Assembly: GCA_002389665.1 (NCBI GenBank)
Contig: DGNO01000005.1
Coordinates: 1-64,000, forward strand
Direction: 5' to 3'
DNA: 64,000 nt
From: Rhodobiaceae bacterium UBA4490
GTDB lineage: Bacteria > Pseudomonadota > Alphaproteobacteria > Parvibaculales > Parvibaculaceae
Positions within the stretch are counted from its first letter, which is position 1. Each line of letters opens with the position of its first letter. The notes beneath the pieces were generated by a model. It was not told the origin of the DNA. It ran no database searches and saw nothing but the letters and a program-made list of their open reading frames with translations. This document shows positions 51,125 through 61,227 of this stretch, piece by piece. The translations under genes and the position numbers were made by a program.

Positions 51125-53194
51125 TTAGAGGCAGGGCGCCACACCGTTTTGCAGCACCGTGCCATCCACGAAGCTGAACGTGCCGCTGAAGCCGCCGCTG
51201 GATACGTCGCAAATGTCGGCGGCGATCACTGCCCCATCGTTTACATTGCCGGTGCTGCCGGTGAAGACGTTACCCGGCCCTTCAAAGTCGAAGAGATCGT
51301 CGCCCACGGTGCCGGAAATTATTGTGCCGGAAATGCTGAGCGCGTTGTTCGCGCCGATATCGAAGGCATCGTCCCCGATATCGCGCATACGGGTGTCTGC
51401 CATTGTGAAGCTGTTGCCGTCATCCATGTAGATGCCGTCGGTTGGTGTCGTGCTGAAGTCTGCCCTTGAGAGCGCAACGCTGTTGCCGTTCTCCATATAG
51501 ACAAACCCGAACCCTGCTTCTCTCACGGTAAGGCCGGTGAAACCGACCTGGTTGTCATCGACAAGCGCGATGGCAGGCCCGCCCGTGCGGGCAAGGGTGA
51601 CGTTCCGGCCGCTGATGGTGTTGTTGTCAAAGGCATCGATGCCCGGCCCGAAGAACGTATCGTCGATGAACACATTCTCCAGTACGAGATGATTGCCCGT
51701 GTCGATCTCAATGCCCGACAAAGTCACGCCGGTCATCGATGTGTTGCGGACCGTGATCTTGTTGTCATTGACCGCCAAAATGCCGATGAAGTCGTTCCGC
51801 AGGACCGAGAGCCCGTCGATGCTCACCTCATTGCCATCCGTCATAACAACGCCCGGCCCGCCAAGGTCTAGCGCGGCAATGTCGGTCAGATGCAGATTGC
51901 GCTGGTCGCTGTCGATCACGATACCCGCGCCCGCCGCGCCCATGTCGCCGTCGAGCGTCATGCCCGAGACATGCAGATTGCTGCCCCCGTCAAGCGTGAG
52001 CACATCGCCGCAAAAACAGCCGCTCGTCATTAATGTGGGGCGACTGCCGGGCAGGGTGAAGGTGGTGACGGCGCCGCTTTGTGCCCCGCGTACCATCAGC
52101 GCCGTGCCGCCGCCGGCCAGCGTCTGATTGCTGGCGGTCACGGTATTCGTGCCCACCAGCGCGCCTGCGCCCCCATCGACAATGAGCAGCGTGTTCGCGC
52201 CGGCATTGGCTGAGGCCGTGGTCAAGTCGCCGCTGCCATCGACCGTTGCCACGCTGTTGAGGGCGACGCCGCTACGCGCGTCGAGCACCGCTTCGCGTTT
52301 CGTGCCAGCGGTCACGATATCGGTGTCCCGTTCGATGGCTTCCATCATTCGCCGTTCCTGTGGGTCAAGCGATGAAGTGGAAGAGCCGAAAAGCGGAATG
52401 CGCAGGCGCACCCCCGCCTCGATCTGGCCGTCCCGGTAATCGTCATGCTGGATTTCGGTCTCGAAGGTAAGGCGCATGCCCGGCACCTCCTCGACGAAAT
52501 CCATCAGCCGCCATTCGGCGCGCAGGCGTGGCCCGGCAAGGGCGCGGTCGATCTTGTCATCGTTGAAATAAAACCCGCCCGCATAAAGGCGCAGCTCATG
52601 GTGTTCCGTGTCACCCAGAAAAGTCTCAATCGGTACGCGCCAGCCCGCTTCCCCGTCGAACCCGGCAAGCGCGACTTCCTGCCCGCCGGTGATGAAAATC
52701 TGTGAGCCGCTGAGTTCCACGCGGGCAAGCCCGTTCGCGGTTTTGTCATCGGAGAGCGGGACATAGCCGTTGAGGCGGAAATCATAATCGGCCGACAGCG
52801 CTTCGATACCGAAACTTGCCTGCGAAAACTGATTGCCGAATTCGCTGCGGCGGATGTCGTATCCGGCCCAGGCACCGAGGTTCCAGCCATGTTCCGTCAT
52901 TTGCCGGTAACCGAGCGCAAAATTGCCTTCCTTGACGCTTTCGGTGAAAAGCTTGCCTTTGATGTCGGCAAAAACGAGGCGCGTGCCGTCCTGATAAAGC
53001 GGGGCAAAGCCGCTGACCTCGCCGCGGTCTCGTTCGGAAGAAAGGAAGCCCGCCGCTTCGAGCCAGGGGGACCATTTGTTCGGAGACGGAGCATCGCTCG
53101 CCATGGCGGGTGCTGCAGGCAGCATGAACCCTGCACATAGCAAGATCGCAGATTTTACGGATATGGCGCGGTAAACGCCCCCGGTTGCGCTCAT
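51125..53194 (-). CDS. Inverse-autotransporter-like beta-barrel with beta-helix passenger
   Basis: The protein has 689 residues with a signal peptide (SAILLCAGFMLPAAPAMASD). Residues about 40-280 look like an intimin/invasin-type barrel (RLVFADIKGKLF, GYRQMTEHGWNLGAWAGYD, AGVRLRIPLFG). Residues about 310-670 are a repetitive right-handed parallel beta-helix, with rungs ending in 'DNNTISGRNVT', 'DDNQVGFTGLT' and 'NGNSVALSRAD'. The barrel comes first, so the passenger is C-terminal. It could be a surface adhesin or glycan-binding protein; the passenger has no enzyme signature I recognise. The GGGGGG before ATG 53194 is a weak ribosome site. Confidence 0.82.
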   Translation of the reverse strand: MSATGGVYRAISVKSAILLCAGFMLPAAPAMASDAPSPNKWSPWLEAAGFLSSERDRGEVSGFAPLYQDGTRLVFADIKGKLFTESVKEGNFALGYRQMTEHGWNLGAWAGYDIRRSEFGNQFSQASFGIEALSADYDFRLNGYVPLSDDKTANGLARVELSGSQIFITGGQEVALAGFDGEAGWRVPIETFLGDTEHHELRLYAGGFYFNDDKIDRALAGPRLRAEWRLMDFVEEVPGMRLTFETEIQHDDYRDGQIEAGVRLRIPLFGSSTSSLDPQERRMMEAIERDTDIVTAGTKREAVLDARSGVALNSVATVDGSGDLTTASANAGANTLLIVDGGAGALVGTNTVTASNQTLAGGGTALMVRGAQSGAVTTFTLPGSRPTLMTSGCFCGDVLTLDGGSNLHVSGMTLDGDMGAAGAGIVIDSDQRNLHLTDIAALDLGGPGVVMTDGNEVSIDGLSVLRNDFIGILAVNDNKITVRNTSMTGVTLSGIEIDTGNHLVLENVFIDDTFFGPGIDAFDNNTISGRNVTLARTGGPAIALVDDNQVGFTGLTVREAGFGFVYMENGNSVALSRADFSTTPTDGIYMDDGNSFTMADTRMRDIGDDAFDIGANNALSISGTIISGTVGDDLFDFEGPGNVFTGSTGNVNDGAVIAADICDVSSGGFSGTFSFVDGTVLQNGVAPCL

Positions 53195-53419
53195 GGCTCA
53201 AGCCCCCCAGCCTGTCTGTCAGCTTGGGCAAGATAGCGGCAGGGCGCGCATGTTTCACCAAAAAAGGCTCCCTTTTCATCCTGCGGATTTCTGCGCGTGC
53301 GGCGAACAAGAGGATTCCCGGTGCGTTTACCAAAAGAATGCCGGAGTTCCGGCGCTTTTGGGGCATGGGGGCGGATATGCGGGGAGGCTTCCCGCTTAGA
53401 ACACGTCCTGGAGGATGGA

Positions 53420-53617
53420 ATGAAAGCTCTTTTGAACTGGCGCATGGGCGCCGCCGTTCTTGCTCTGACAGTCGTAGCAGGCTGCGGCAGCACCCAGACG
53501 ACAACGGCCACGACAGGTGAGCAGCTGACCGATCTCAATCAGGCGCTCGAAAGCGGCGCCATCACCTGGGAAGAATATAGCGAGCAGAAGGAAGCGATCC
53601 TCGACAAGAATGACTGA
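53420..53617 (+). CDS. Small lipoprotein with SHOCT-like C-terminus
   Basis: The protein has 65 residues. The lipobox is VVAGCG, and the mature part ends in LNQALESGAITWEEYSEQKE, similar to the SHOCT short helical domain. GGAGG lies 6-7 bases before ATG 53420. It should sit in the periplasm, anchored to a membrane. No partner is apparent; it is divergent from the beta-helix protein gene. Confidence 0.75.
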   Translation: MKALLNWRMGAAVLALTVVAGCGSTQTTTATTGEQLTDLNQALESGAITWEEYSEQKEAILDKND

Positions 53618-53680
53618 CCGCAGGATCAGGCGGGCGAATTCGCGGCGAGTCGGGCAGCCTGATCTTGCGGTGCCGCCGGC

Positions 53681-54832
53681 CTAACGCGCCAACGCGCCGT
53701 AAGCAGCGTCCAGAAGACCCATTGCGCGCGGATCGCCCGCCAGATCCGTTCCCATCTGGTTCATGACATAAGCGATGCCTACGCCGGCCTCCGGATCGCA
53801 AAGCGCGAAGGAGCCGCCCCAGCCCGAATGACCGATAGTGGCCTCATTCGGGCCGTAGAGCAGGCCGCCCAGATTGCGCAATACCCCCGCGCCCCAACTG
53901 CCGGGCATCCCAAGTACCAGGTCTTCGTTGAAAATCTGCTCTGCGGAGAGCTTGGCTAGTGTCTCCTGGCCGATGAGGTGCGTGCCGGCCAATATGCCGC
54001 CGCCAGCAACGGCACCGAAGAGTTTTGCCAGCGCACTGGCAGAGCCGCGCCCGCCGGCAGAAGAAAGTTCCGCTGCCCGCCATTGCCGCTCATTGGGCGC
54101 TGTTGCGGAGGGAGCGGGGTTGGCGAAGGTAAGCTTCTGAACTTCGTTGAGGTTTGCCGCATCAAGTGGCTGCGCATTCTCCGCAGGGATCATTTCCGCA
54201 ATGCGGCTTTCTTCGCTTTCGGGCAAACCGATAAAGAAATCGATTTCCCAGGGTGTTGCAATTTCCTCCCGGAAGAAGGTGCCGATGCTTTTGCCGGTAA
54301 CGCGCTTGACGAGTTCGCCTGTAATGAAAGCATAGGTGAGTGCGTGGTAACCTGAGCGCGTGCCCGGCTCCCAAAGTGGCTCGGCGGCAGCCATGCGCGC
54401 GGCCATGTCGTCATGGTCGTAGAGATTTTCGATGGTGAGCGTTTCGCGCAGCGTGGAAAGGCCGGCCTGATGTGAAACTGCCTGACCGACGGTGACTTTG
54501 CCCTTGCCGTGCGCGCCGAATTCCGGCCAGTACTTCACCACCGGATCGTCATAGGAAAGGGCGCCGCGCTCAACCAGGAGAGCAAGACAGAGCGCCGCCA
54601 CCCCTTTCGTGGTCGACCACACATTGGGCAGCGTGCCGCGCTGCCAGGGGTTGCTCCGTGCCGCGTCCGCCCAGCCGCCCCAGATATCGACAAGATATTG
54701 CCCGTCTTTCCAGATGGCGAAAGAGGCGCCTATCTCTCCGGCTTCGGCGAAATTTGCCGCAAAGGCATCGCGGACTTTTTCAAAGCCGGGCGCAACCGCG
54801 CCTTGAACGTCGATCATTGCCGTATCGTCCAT
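53681..54832 (-). CDS. Serine hydrolase, beta-lactamase/EstB family
   Basis: The protein has 383 residues without a signal peptide. Catalytic motif S73-T-T-K76 (VWSTTKG), then YHALTYAF as the Tyr motif and SGWGGSFALCDPE at the position of the third box. These proteins are usually esterases or carboxylesterases of family VIII, not resistance enzymes. GGGGAGGGG precedes the ATG. It lies downstream of the aceA terminator on the same strand. Confidence 0.88.
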   Translation of the reverse strand: MDDTAMIDVQGAVAPGFEKVRDAFAANFAEAGEIGASFAIWKDGQYLVDIWGGWADAARSNPWQRGTLPNVWSTTKGVAALCLALLVERGALSYDDPVVKYWPEFGAHGKGKVTVGQAVSHQAGLSTLRETLTIENLYDHDDMAARMAAAEPLWEPGTRSGYHALTYAFITGELVKRVTGKSIGTFFREEIATPWEIDFFIGLPESEESRIAEMIPAENAQPLDAANLNEVQKLTFANPAPSATAPNERQWRAAELSSAGGRGSASALAKLFGAVAGGGILAGTHLIGQETLAKLSAEQIFNEDLVLGMPGSWGAGVLRNLGGLLYGPNEATIGHSGWGGSFALCDPEAGVGIAYVMNQMGTDLAGDPRAMGLLDAAYGALAR

Positions 54833-54902
54833 GTCATCCCCTCCCCGTGTGTTTTGTTGGTTTCAGCCTAGCAGGTGAGAGTTGGCATGGGGCAAAGAAA
54901 AA

Positions 54903-54924
54903 CCCCGGCGGTTGCCCGCCGGGG
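54903..54924 (-). terminator. Rho-independent terminator after aceA
   Basis: CCCCGGCGG and CCGCCGGGG pair around a four-base loop. Read on the minus strand the stem is followed by TTTTTCTTTG. It lies 28 bases after the aceA stop, between aceA and the serine hydrolase gene. Confidence 0.88.
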
Positions 54925-54952
54925 TTTTCCGTTTCTGCGAGAAACGGGCTGC

Positions 54953-56248
54953 TTATTCGGCAGCGCCTTTCTTGAACTGGGCAGCTTCCGTCGAGTCGCC
55001 GAGGGCGGTCGTGGAAGATTCGCCGCCGCCTGCCGCGATGGAGACGAGGTCGAAGTAACCCGTGCCAACTTCGCGCTGGTGGCGGGTTGCCGTGTAGCCT
55101 GCATCTTCGGCAGCGAACTCGGCCTGCTGCAGTTCGGAGTAGGCGCCCATGCCGCGATCCCGGTAACCGGAAGCGAGCTGGAACATGCCGTAGTTGAGCT
55201 GGTGGAAACCGGCCAGCGTCACGAACTGGTACTTGTAGCCCATGGCTGCGATTTCGCGCTGGAACTTCTCGATCGTGTCTTTGTCGAGGTTCGCTTCCCA
55301 GTTGAAGGACGGCGAGCAGTTATAGGCCAGCATCTGGTCCGGGTATTCCTTCTTCACCGCTTCGGCGAAGCGCTTGGCGTCGTCGAGGTTCGGCTTGGAA
55401 GTTTCCCACCACAGAAGGTCGGCGTAAGGCGCGAAGGCCAGGCCGCGTTTGATGCAGTGGTCGACACCCGTGCCCGGCTTCAGACGGTAGAAACCTTCAA
55501 CCGTGCGGCCGGCGTCGAAATCGATGAACTCGTGGTCGCGCTCGTCGATGTCGGAGGTGATGAGGTTGGCCGATTCAGCGTCCGTACGGGCCATGATCAG
55601 CGTGGGCGTGCCCATCACGTCGGCGCCGAGGCGGGCGGCGTTCAGGTTACGCTCATGGGCGCGGGTCGGGATCAGCACTTTACCGCCGAGGTGGCCGCAC
55701 TTCTTCTCGGAAGCCAGCTGGTCTTCGTAGTGCACACCGGCTGCGCCTGCTTCGATGTAAGCTTTCATGATTTCGAAGCAGTTGAGCGGGCCGCCGAAAC
55801 CGGCTTCGGCGTCGGCAACAATCGGCAGGAACCAGTCGCGCTTGGCGCCGCCTTCGGAATGTTCGATCTCATCGGCGCGCTTCAGCGTGCGGTTGATCTT
55901 CTTGGCCAGTTCCGGGCCGGAGTTGGCCGGGTAAAGCGACTGGTCCGGGTAGGTGGTGCCGGCGGTGTTCGCATCGGCAGCGACCTGCCAGCCCGACAGG
56001 TAGATGGCCTTCAGGCCGGCGCGGGCCATCTGCATGGCCTGGTTGCCGGAAAGCGCGCCGAGGGAGTGCACATAATCTTCGGTGTGCAGCAGGTCCCAGA
56101 GCTTGTTCGCGCCGCGGTTGGCCAGCGTGTATTCGATCGGGAAAGAACCGCGAAGTTTTTCAACGTCTTCGACGGAGTAGTTGCGCTTCACATTGTCGAA
56201 ACGGCCTTTCGGGGCGCTCGGAATGATGTCGTAAAAAGTCTTGCTCAT
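54953..56248 (-). CDS. aceA: Isocitrate lyase
   Basis: The protein has 431 residues, the short bacterial type. The active-site loop is [13 protein letters not shown], with GRQ-like and metal-binding segments ([38 protein letters not shown]). It cleaves isocitrate to glyoxylate and succinate in the glyoxylate shunt. ATG 56248 is preferred over an earlier in-frame start. It lies 49 bases downstream of aceB. Confidence 0.95.
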   Translation of the reverse strand: MSKTFYDIIPSAPKGRFDNVKRNYSVEDVEKLRGSFPIEYTLANRGANKLWDLLHTEDYVHSLGALSGNQAMQMARAGLKAIYLSGWQVAADANTAGTTYPDQSLYPANSGPELAKKINRTLKRADEIEHSEGGAKRDWFLPIVADAEAGFGGPLNCFEIMKAYIEAGAAGVHYEDQLASEKKCGHLGGKVLIPTRAHERNLNAARLGADVMGTPTLIMARTDAESANLITSDIDERDHEFIDFDAGRTVEGFYRLKPGTGVDHCIKRGLAFAPYADLLWWETSKPNLDDAKRFAEAVKKEYPDQMLAYNCSPSFNWEANLDKDTIEKFQREIAAMGYKYQFVTLAGFHQLNYGMFQLASGYRDRGMGAYSELQQAEFAAEDAGYTATRHQREVGTGYFDLVSIAAGGGESSTTALGDSTEAAQFKKGAAE

Positions 56249-56297
56249 CGTTTTACGTCCTTGGGTCAGCAGGGGAGGCCTCACTCACGAGGGCCGC

Positions 56298-57923
56298 TTA
56301 TTTCTCGTTTTCAACGAGAAGCTTATATGCCGGAAGCGTGAGGAATTCCTCGCACTCTTCGGCTGTTGCCATATCGTCGAAGATTTTGATGGCTTCGTCG
56401 AAACGGCCGGATGTCCAACGCTCGTCGCCGAGCGTTTCGCGGAGCTGTTTCATTTCGTCGTCCAGCACTTCCCGGAAAAGCTCCGGGGTTACCTTGCGTC
56501 CGTCCGAAAGATCGGCTCCGTGATAGAGCCACTGCCAGATCTGCGTACGGCTGATCTCGGCCGTGGCTGCATCTTCCATGAGATTGTAGAGCGGAACGGC
56601 GCCGCGCCCGGAAAGCCAGGCTTCGATATATTGCACGCCGACGCGGCAGCATTCGCGCATGCCGCTTTCCGTACGCTCGCCCTTATGCGGCTCCAGCATT
56701 TCTTTCTGGCCGACATGCACGTCCTGGCGCTGACGGGCGAGCTGATTTTTCTCCGGCAGCTTGCCGAAAACTTCCGCGGCCACGGCAACGAGGTCCGGGT
56801 GCGCCACCCAGGTGCCGTCATGGCCGTTATTGGCTTCGCGTTCCTTGTCGGCGAGAACTTTGGCGAAAGCGGCCTTGTTGGCCTCTTCATCGCCCTTCAC
56901 CGGGATTTGGGCCGCCATGCCGCCCATCGCAAAAGCGCCGCGCTTGTGGCAGGTCTTGATGAGAAGCAGCGAATAGGCGTTGAGGAACGCATCGCCCATC
57001 ACCACCTGCGAACGGTCGGGCAGAATATAGTTCGGGTTTTTGCCGAGGCGCTTGATGTAGGAGAAGATGTAATCCCAGCGCCCGCAGTTCAGGCCCACAA
57101 TGTGGTCGCGCATCTCATAAAGGATTTCGTCCATCTCGAAGGCCGCCGGCAGCGTCTCGATCAGGATCGTGCAGCGCGCGGTGCCGACCGGAATGCCGAG
57201 TGCCTTTTCCGCATGGGTGAAGACGTCGTTCCAAAGGCGCGCCTCAAGATGGCTTTCCATCTTGGGCAGATAGAAGTAGGGGCCCGAGCCCGTCTTCTTC
57301 AGGTTGGCGTGATTGTGGAAGAGATACATGCCGAAATCGAACATGCCGCCGGACATCGGCCGGCCGTCGACTTCCACATGGGCTTCATCCAGATGCCAGC
57401 CGCGCGGGCGCACGATCAAGGTGGCGCGCTCGCCGAGCGGCTTGACGTCATAAGTCTTGCCGTTGGCCGGGTCGGTGAAGCCGATCGTGCCGGCCCACAG
57501 GTCCATCAGGTTGAGCTGGCCGCCGATCATGTTTTCCCAGGTCGGGGCTGCCGCGTCCTCGAAGTCGGTCATGTAGGAATTCGCGCCGGAGTTCAGCGCA
57601 TTGATGACCATCTTGCGGTTGTCGACCGGGCCGGTGATTTCCACACGGCGGTCGAGCAGGTCTTCGGGGATCGGCGCGACTTTCCAGTCGCCTTCGCGGA
57701 TCTCTTTCGTTTCGGGCAGGAAGTCGGGCAGCTCACCGGCGTCGAACTTCTTCTGGCGCTCGGCGCGCTTGGCCAAAAGCTCAAGCCGGCGCTCGCCGAA
57801 TTTGCGCTCGAGGTCCGCGACGAATTCAATCGCTTCGGGGGTCAGAACGCGTTCGTATTCCGGTTTGATCTCGCCGAGAATACGCACGCCTTCCACGCTG
57901 GCGCTTTTTGCTGCCTGGCTCAT
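56298..57923 (-). CDS. aceB: Malate synthase A
   Basis: The protein has 541 residues. It has the malate synthase A signature around VPLYNLMEDAATAEISRTQI and segments TGPVDNRKMVINALNSGANS, IVRPRGWHLDEAHVEVDG. It joins glyoxylate and acetyl-CoA to malate, the partner step of aceA. It starts 190 bases from a divergent XRE regulator gene with three ATCTTG-type palindromes between, and is the first gene of the aceB-aceA transcript. Confidence 0.95.
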   Translation of the reverse strand: MSQAAKSASVEGVRILGEIKPEYERVLTPEAIEFVADLERKFGERRLELLAKRAERQKKFDAGELPDFLPETKEIREGDWKVAPIPEDLLDRRVEITGPVDNRKMVINALNSGANSYMTDFEDAAAPTWENMIGGQLNLMDLWAGTIGFTDPANGKTYDVKPLGERATLIVRPRGWHLDEAHVEVDGRPMSGGMFDFGMYLFHNHANLKKTGSGPYFYLPKMESHLEARLWNDVFTHAEKALGIPVGTARCTILIETLPAAFEMDEILYEMRDHIVGLNCGRWDYIFSYIKRLGKNPNYILPDRSQVVMGDAFLNAYSLLLIKTCHKRGAFAMGGMAAQIPVKGDEEANKAAFAKVLADKEREANNGHDGTWVAHPDLVAVAAEVFGKLPEKNQLARQRQDVHVGQKEMLEPHKGERTESGMRECCRVGVQYIEAWLSGRGAVPLYNLMEDAATAEISRTQIWQWLYHGADLSDGRKVTPELFREVLDDEMKQLRETLGDERWTSGRFDEAIKIFDDMATAEECEEFLTLPAYKLLVENEK

Positions 57924-58013
57924 GGCTTCTTGCCTCCGCTATCTGGGTGCTGTTGCGGGCGTCATACAGCCCTGACAGCTAAATGTCCAACGATTCCCGA
58001 AAACTTCTAAGTC

Positions 58014-58088
58014 CTTGAAATCATTCAAGTAAAAATCTTGACAAGATTCCAGTGAGATTCTGGTGTAGATGTAAATCTTGTAAAGAAA
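58014..58088. promoter_or_regulatory. Repeated AATCTTG operator elements between aceB and its regulator
   Basis: AATCTTG-A-CAAGATT is a perfect palindrome (58034-58048). A second, imperfect copy AATCTTG-T-AAAGAAA lies at 58074-58088, and CTTGAA-ATCA-TTCAAG at 58014-58029. They sit between the divergent aceB and XRE-regulator genes, as expected for binding sites of the regulator. Confidence 0.6.
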
Positions 58089-58113
58089 TCTGTGCTGGAA
58101 CAGGACGCGACCG

Positions 58114-59559
58114 ATGGCAGTAGACAGGAAAGTATTCGCAGGTCCGCGCGTGCGCCGCATGCGCCGGGACCGCAACCTGACCCAAGCGAAAATGGCTGAA
58201 GCGCTTGGCATTTCAGCCAGTTATCTCAATCTCATTGAGCGTAACCAACGCCCGATCTCGGCGCAAATCCTCCTGAAGCTCGCCGATGTCTTCGATATGG
58301 ACGTGAAAACGCTGGCGGGTGACGAAGAGGCGCGGGCATTAACCACGCTCAAGGAAATTTTTTCCGATGCGGTCTTCAAGGATGCGGGAATCGGCAATCA
58401 GGACCTGCAGGATGTGGCCTCGGCCAGCCCCGGCATTGTCGATGCCATCGCGCATCTTTACCGCGCCTATGAAGAAGCGGTGACGGCAAGCTCGTTTCTC
58501 GCCGAGCGCCTGGCGGACAGGGACACGGTCGAGCCCGGCGAGACGCAGGGCCTGCCGCTTGAAGAAGTGCGCGATTTCATCAATTCGCGCGGCAATCACT
58601 TTCCCCAGCTCGATGATGCCGCCGAGGCGCTTTACGTCAAAGCCGAACTTGCGAAAGACGAGCCTTATGTCTCGATGCGCAATTATCTGCGCGATGAACA
58701 CGGGGTGACGACGCGCGTCGTGCCGCATGATGTGATGTCCGGCGATCTCAGGCGCTATGACCGGCACCGCCAGACGCTCTTTCTTTCCGAGTTGCTCGAC
58801 CAGCCGGGGCGCTGCTTTCAGCTTGCCTACCAGGTGGGCTATTTCGAGCTTTCCCGCACGATGGAAGACATCGTCACCTCGTCCGGCTTTGCCAGCGAGG
58901 AGCCGAAGCGGCTCTTGCGCATTGCGCTCGCCAATTATTTCGCCGCCGCGCTTCTCATGCCCTATGCGGCGTTTTTCCGCACGGCGGAGGAAACGCGCTA
59001 CGACATCCGCCTGCTCGGCCGCCGCTTCGGCACGAGTTTCGAGCAGGTTTGCCACCGGCTGACGACCTTGCAGCGGGCAGGGGCCCGGGGCATCCCGTTC
59101 TTTCTCATCCGCGTCGATAATGCGGGCAATGTCTCCAAGCGCTTCTCGGCGGCCGGCTTTCACTTTGCCCGTTTCGGCGGCACCTGCCCGCGCTGGAACG
59201 TACATGATGCTTTCCGCGTGCCGGGGCAGATCTATAGCCAGGTCGTGCAGATGGAAGACGGCATCCGCTATTTCTCCATCGCCCGCACGGTCAGCCGGGC
59301 CGGATCGGGCATGGGCGTGCCGGGGGACCAATATGTGGTGGGCCTCGGCTGCGAAATCTCTCATGCCAAAAAATTGATTTATTCTGCGGGCTATGATCTG
59401 GAAGATGAGCGCGGCGCGACGCCCATCGGCGTCAATTGCCGCCTTTGCGAGCGGATGGATTGCTCGCAGCGCGCCTTCCCCCCGCTCAAGAAGCGGCTTG
59501 AGGTGGATGAGCATGTGCGCGGAATTTCGCCTTTCGGTCACGCGGTGGACAAGGTATGA
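58114..59559 (+). CDS. XRE-family short-chain fatty acyl transcriptional regulator
   Basis: The protein has 481 residues. HTH_XRE: VRRMRRDRNLTQAKMAEALG, then ISASYLNLIERNQRPI. A long middle part resembles an ImmA/IrrE-like region and the C-terminus is DUF2083-like with a Cys cluster (NCRLCERMDCSQRAFPPL). Relatives (RamB/ScfR types) sense acyl-CoA or acetate state and control isocitrate lyase and malate synthase. Divergent placement from aceB-aceA with shared palindromes supports that role. Confidence 0.88.
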   Translation: MAVDRKVFAGPRVRRMRRDRNLTQAKMAEALGISASYLNLIERNQRPISAQILLKLADVFDMDVKTLAGDEEARALTTLKEIFSDAVFKDAGIGNQDLQDVASASPGIVDAIAHLYRAYEEAVTASSFLAERLADRDTVEPGETQGLPLEEVRDFINSRGNHFPQLDDAAEALYVKAELAKDEPYVSMRNYLRDEHGVTTRVVPHDVMSGDLRRYDRHRQTLFLSELLDQPGRCFQLAYQVGYFELSRTMEDIVTSSGFASEEPKRLLRIALANYFAAALLMPYAAFFRTAEETRYDIRLLGRRFGTSFEQVCHRLTTLQRAGARGIPFFLIRVDNAGNVSKRFSAAGFHFARFGGTCPRWNVHDAFRVPGQIYSQVVQMEDGIRYFSIARTVSRAGSGMGVPGDQYVVGLGCEISHAKKLIYSAGYDLEDERGATPIGVNCRLCERMDCSQRAFPPLKKRLEVDEHVRGISPFGHAVDKV

Positions 59560-59601
59560 GGGGCGGGCTCACTTAATATCTGCTCGCAACAGGAGTAACG
59601 C

Positions 59602-60318
59602 GTGGACGCGCAGGCGCCGGGCACAATCTGGAAGGCCATAGGCATCGCCGCGGCGCTGCATGTGATCGGCTATGCGCTGTTCCTCTGGTCGCCCTTTGGC
59701 GAGGTGCCCGAACCGGCGGGTTCTGCGGGTATCCAGCTTTCCCTTGCCGATCTGAGCGCGCCGCCTGCCCCCGAAACCGCGCTGCCGCCCGAGCCCGATG
59801 TGGAGCCCGTGCCGGAAATCGCCGAGCCGGAGCCGGAAGAGCCCGTGGAAGAGGAAGTGGTAGAGGAAGTACCGCCGCCCACGCCTGACATTCCGCTGCG
59901 CAAGGCCGAGAGCCGCCCGCCCAAACCCAAAGCCGAGCCGAAACCGGCTGCCCCTGCCCAGAAGGCCGGAGGGCCGCAGGGTCAGGCCGCCCAGCAAAGC
60001 GCGCCGTCGCCCTTTCTCGGCAGTGCCGATGCCCAGGCAAGCTATGTCGCCCGCCTGCAGGCCTGGCTTGCCCGTCACAAGCGCTATCCGCGCACCGCCC
60101 GCCGGCGCGGGGTGGAAGGGGATGCGGTGCTGCGTTTCGTCGTGGACCGGGCAGGTTCGGTGCGCAGTTTCGGCCTCGATAAGGGTACGGGTTCTGGCCT
60201 TCTTGACCGGGAAGTGCGCGAAATGCTGGAGCGGGCGAGCCCCTTGCCGCCGGTGCCCGCCGATTTCGGCGCGGAAACGGTCGAAGTGGTCATCACCGTC
60301 CGCTTCAATCTCGACTGA
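59602..60318 (+). CDS. TonB-like energy transducer
   Basis: The protein has 238 residues from GTG 59602 (CAGGAG upstream). One N-terminal transmembrane helix (IGIAAALHVIGYALFLW), a long Pro/Glu/Lys periplasmic linker (about 50-140) and a TonB_C domain (YVARLQAWLARHKRYP, GDAVLRFVVDRAG). It would link the proton motive force to outer-membrane receptors. ExbB/ExbD are not adjacent. Confidence 0.88.
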   Translation: MDAQAPGTIWKAIGIAAALHVIGYALFLWSPFGEVPEPAGSAGIQLSLADLSAPPAPETALPPEPDVEPVPEIAEPEPEEPVEEEVVEEVPPPTPDIPLRKAESRPPKPKAEPKPAAPAQKAGGPQGQAAQQSAPSPFLGSADAQASYVARLQAWLARHKRYPRTARRRGVEGDAVLRFVVDRAGSVRSFGLDKGTGSGLLDREVREMLERASPLPPVPADFGAETVEVVITVRFNLD

Positions 60319-60477
60319 AAAATCCATTCACCGTGCCGGAACGGCACAGATTACGACACATTTTGTGCCGCAATTTGTCCTACCCGAAACAGCTTGTTAG
60401 CGAATTGCCGATAGGCTTTGCCCGACCGAAGACGATCAACGTCTTAGGCAACGTCTTGGGGAAGCTGAGAGGGCGTC

Positions 60478-61218
60478 GTGGCTGGCAGTAAGCGCTTTCG
60501 TATTGAGCAGAATATGGCGGGGCAGCCCATGCCCGAACCCGTGCCGGTAAAACCGGCGGATGACGGCGAGACCCGGCACCGGGAATTGCTCGATGCGATC
60601 GGCAGGCTGGAAGCCCGCCTTTCCGAACCCGGCCTGAACGCCTTCACGCAGGCCGCCCCGGTTTCCAGCGACATTCTCGATCAATATAAATCCGAGCTGA
60701 AAGAAGCCGCGAAGCTGAAAAGCCAGGTCGAACGGCTTCAGGATGCGGTGCGCGATACGCAGGCCGAAATCAAGGCCATGCAATATGAGCAGCCGGATGT
60801 GCAGCGCCTTTCCCATGCAAGCGACGAGCTGGAAGAAGTGATCTCGCATAACGAGCTTGCCGCCGACACCATTCTCTCCGCCGCTGAGGCGATCGATGAA
60901 AGCGCGACGCGCCTTGCCGATCAGCTCAAAGGCAGCGATGCCGCCGCCGTTTATGATATTCGCGAGCAGTCCATCGCCATTCTTCAGGCTTGTAACTTCC
61001 ACGATATCACGAGCCAGCGCATCACCAAGGTGCTGCGCTCCATCAAGAATCTGGAAGAGCGGCTGGAAAGCATTCACGGCATTTGGGGTGACGGTGCCTT
61101 TGACGATATTGCCGTGCCGGTCGAGGAAAAAGACGAATATCAGTCGCTGCTGCACGGCCCGGCCCTGCCGACCGAAGAGCATTGCAGCCAGGAAGATATC
61201 GACGCGCTTTTCGACTGA
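60478..61218 (+). CDS. cheZ: CheZ-like phosphatase
   Basis: The protein has 246 residues from GTG 60478. The long helical hairpin and catalytic motif NFHDITSQRITKVL give D176 and Q180, matching Asp143/Gln147 of enteric CheZ. The C-terminus SQEDIDALFD resembles the CheY-binding tail. It should dephosphorylate CheY-P or a related receiver. No chemotaxis genes are next to it. Confidence 0.8.
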   Translation: MAGSKRFRIEQNMAGQPMPEPVPVKPADDGETRHRELLDAIGRLEARLSEPGLNAFTQAAPVSSDILDQYKSELKEAAKLKSQVERLQDAVRDTQAEIKAMQYEQPDVQRLSHASDELEEVISHNELAADTILSAAEAIDESATRLADQLKGSDAAAVYDIREQSIAILQACNFHDITSQRITKVLRSIKNLEERLESIHGIWGDGAFDDIAVPVEEKDEYQSLLHGPALPTEEHCSQEDIDALFD

Positions 61219-61227
61219 CCTGTGTTC

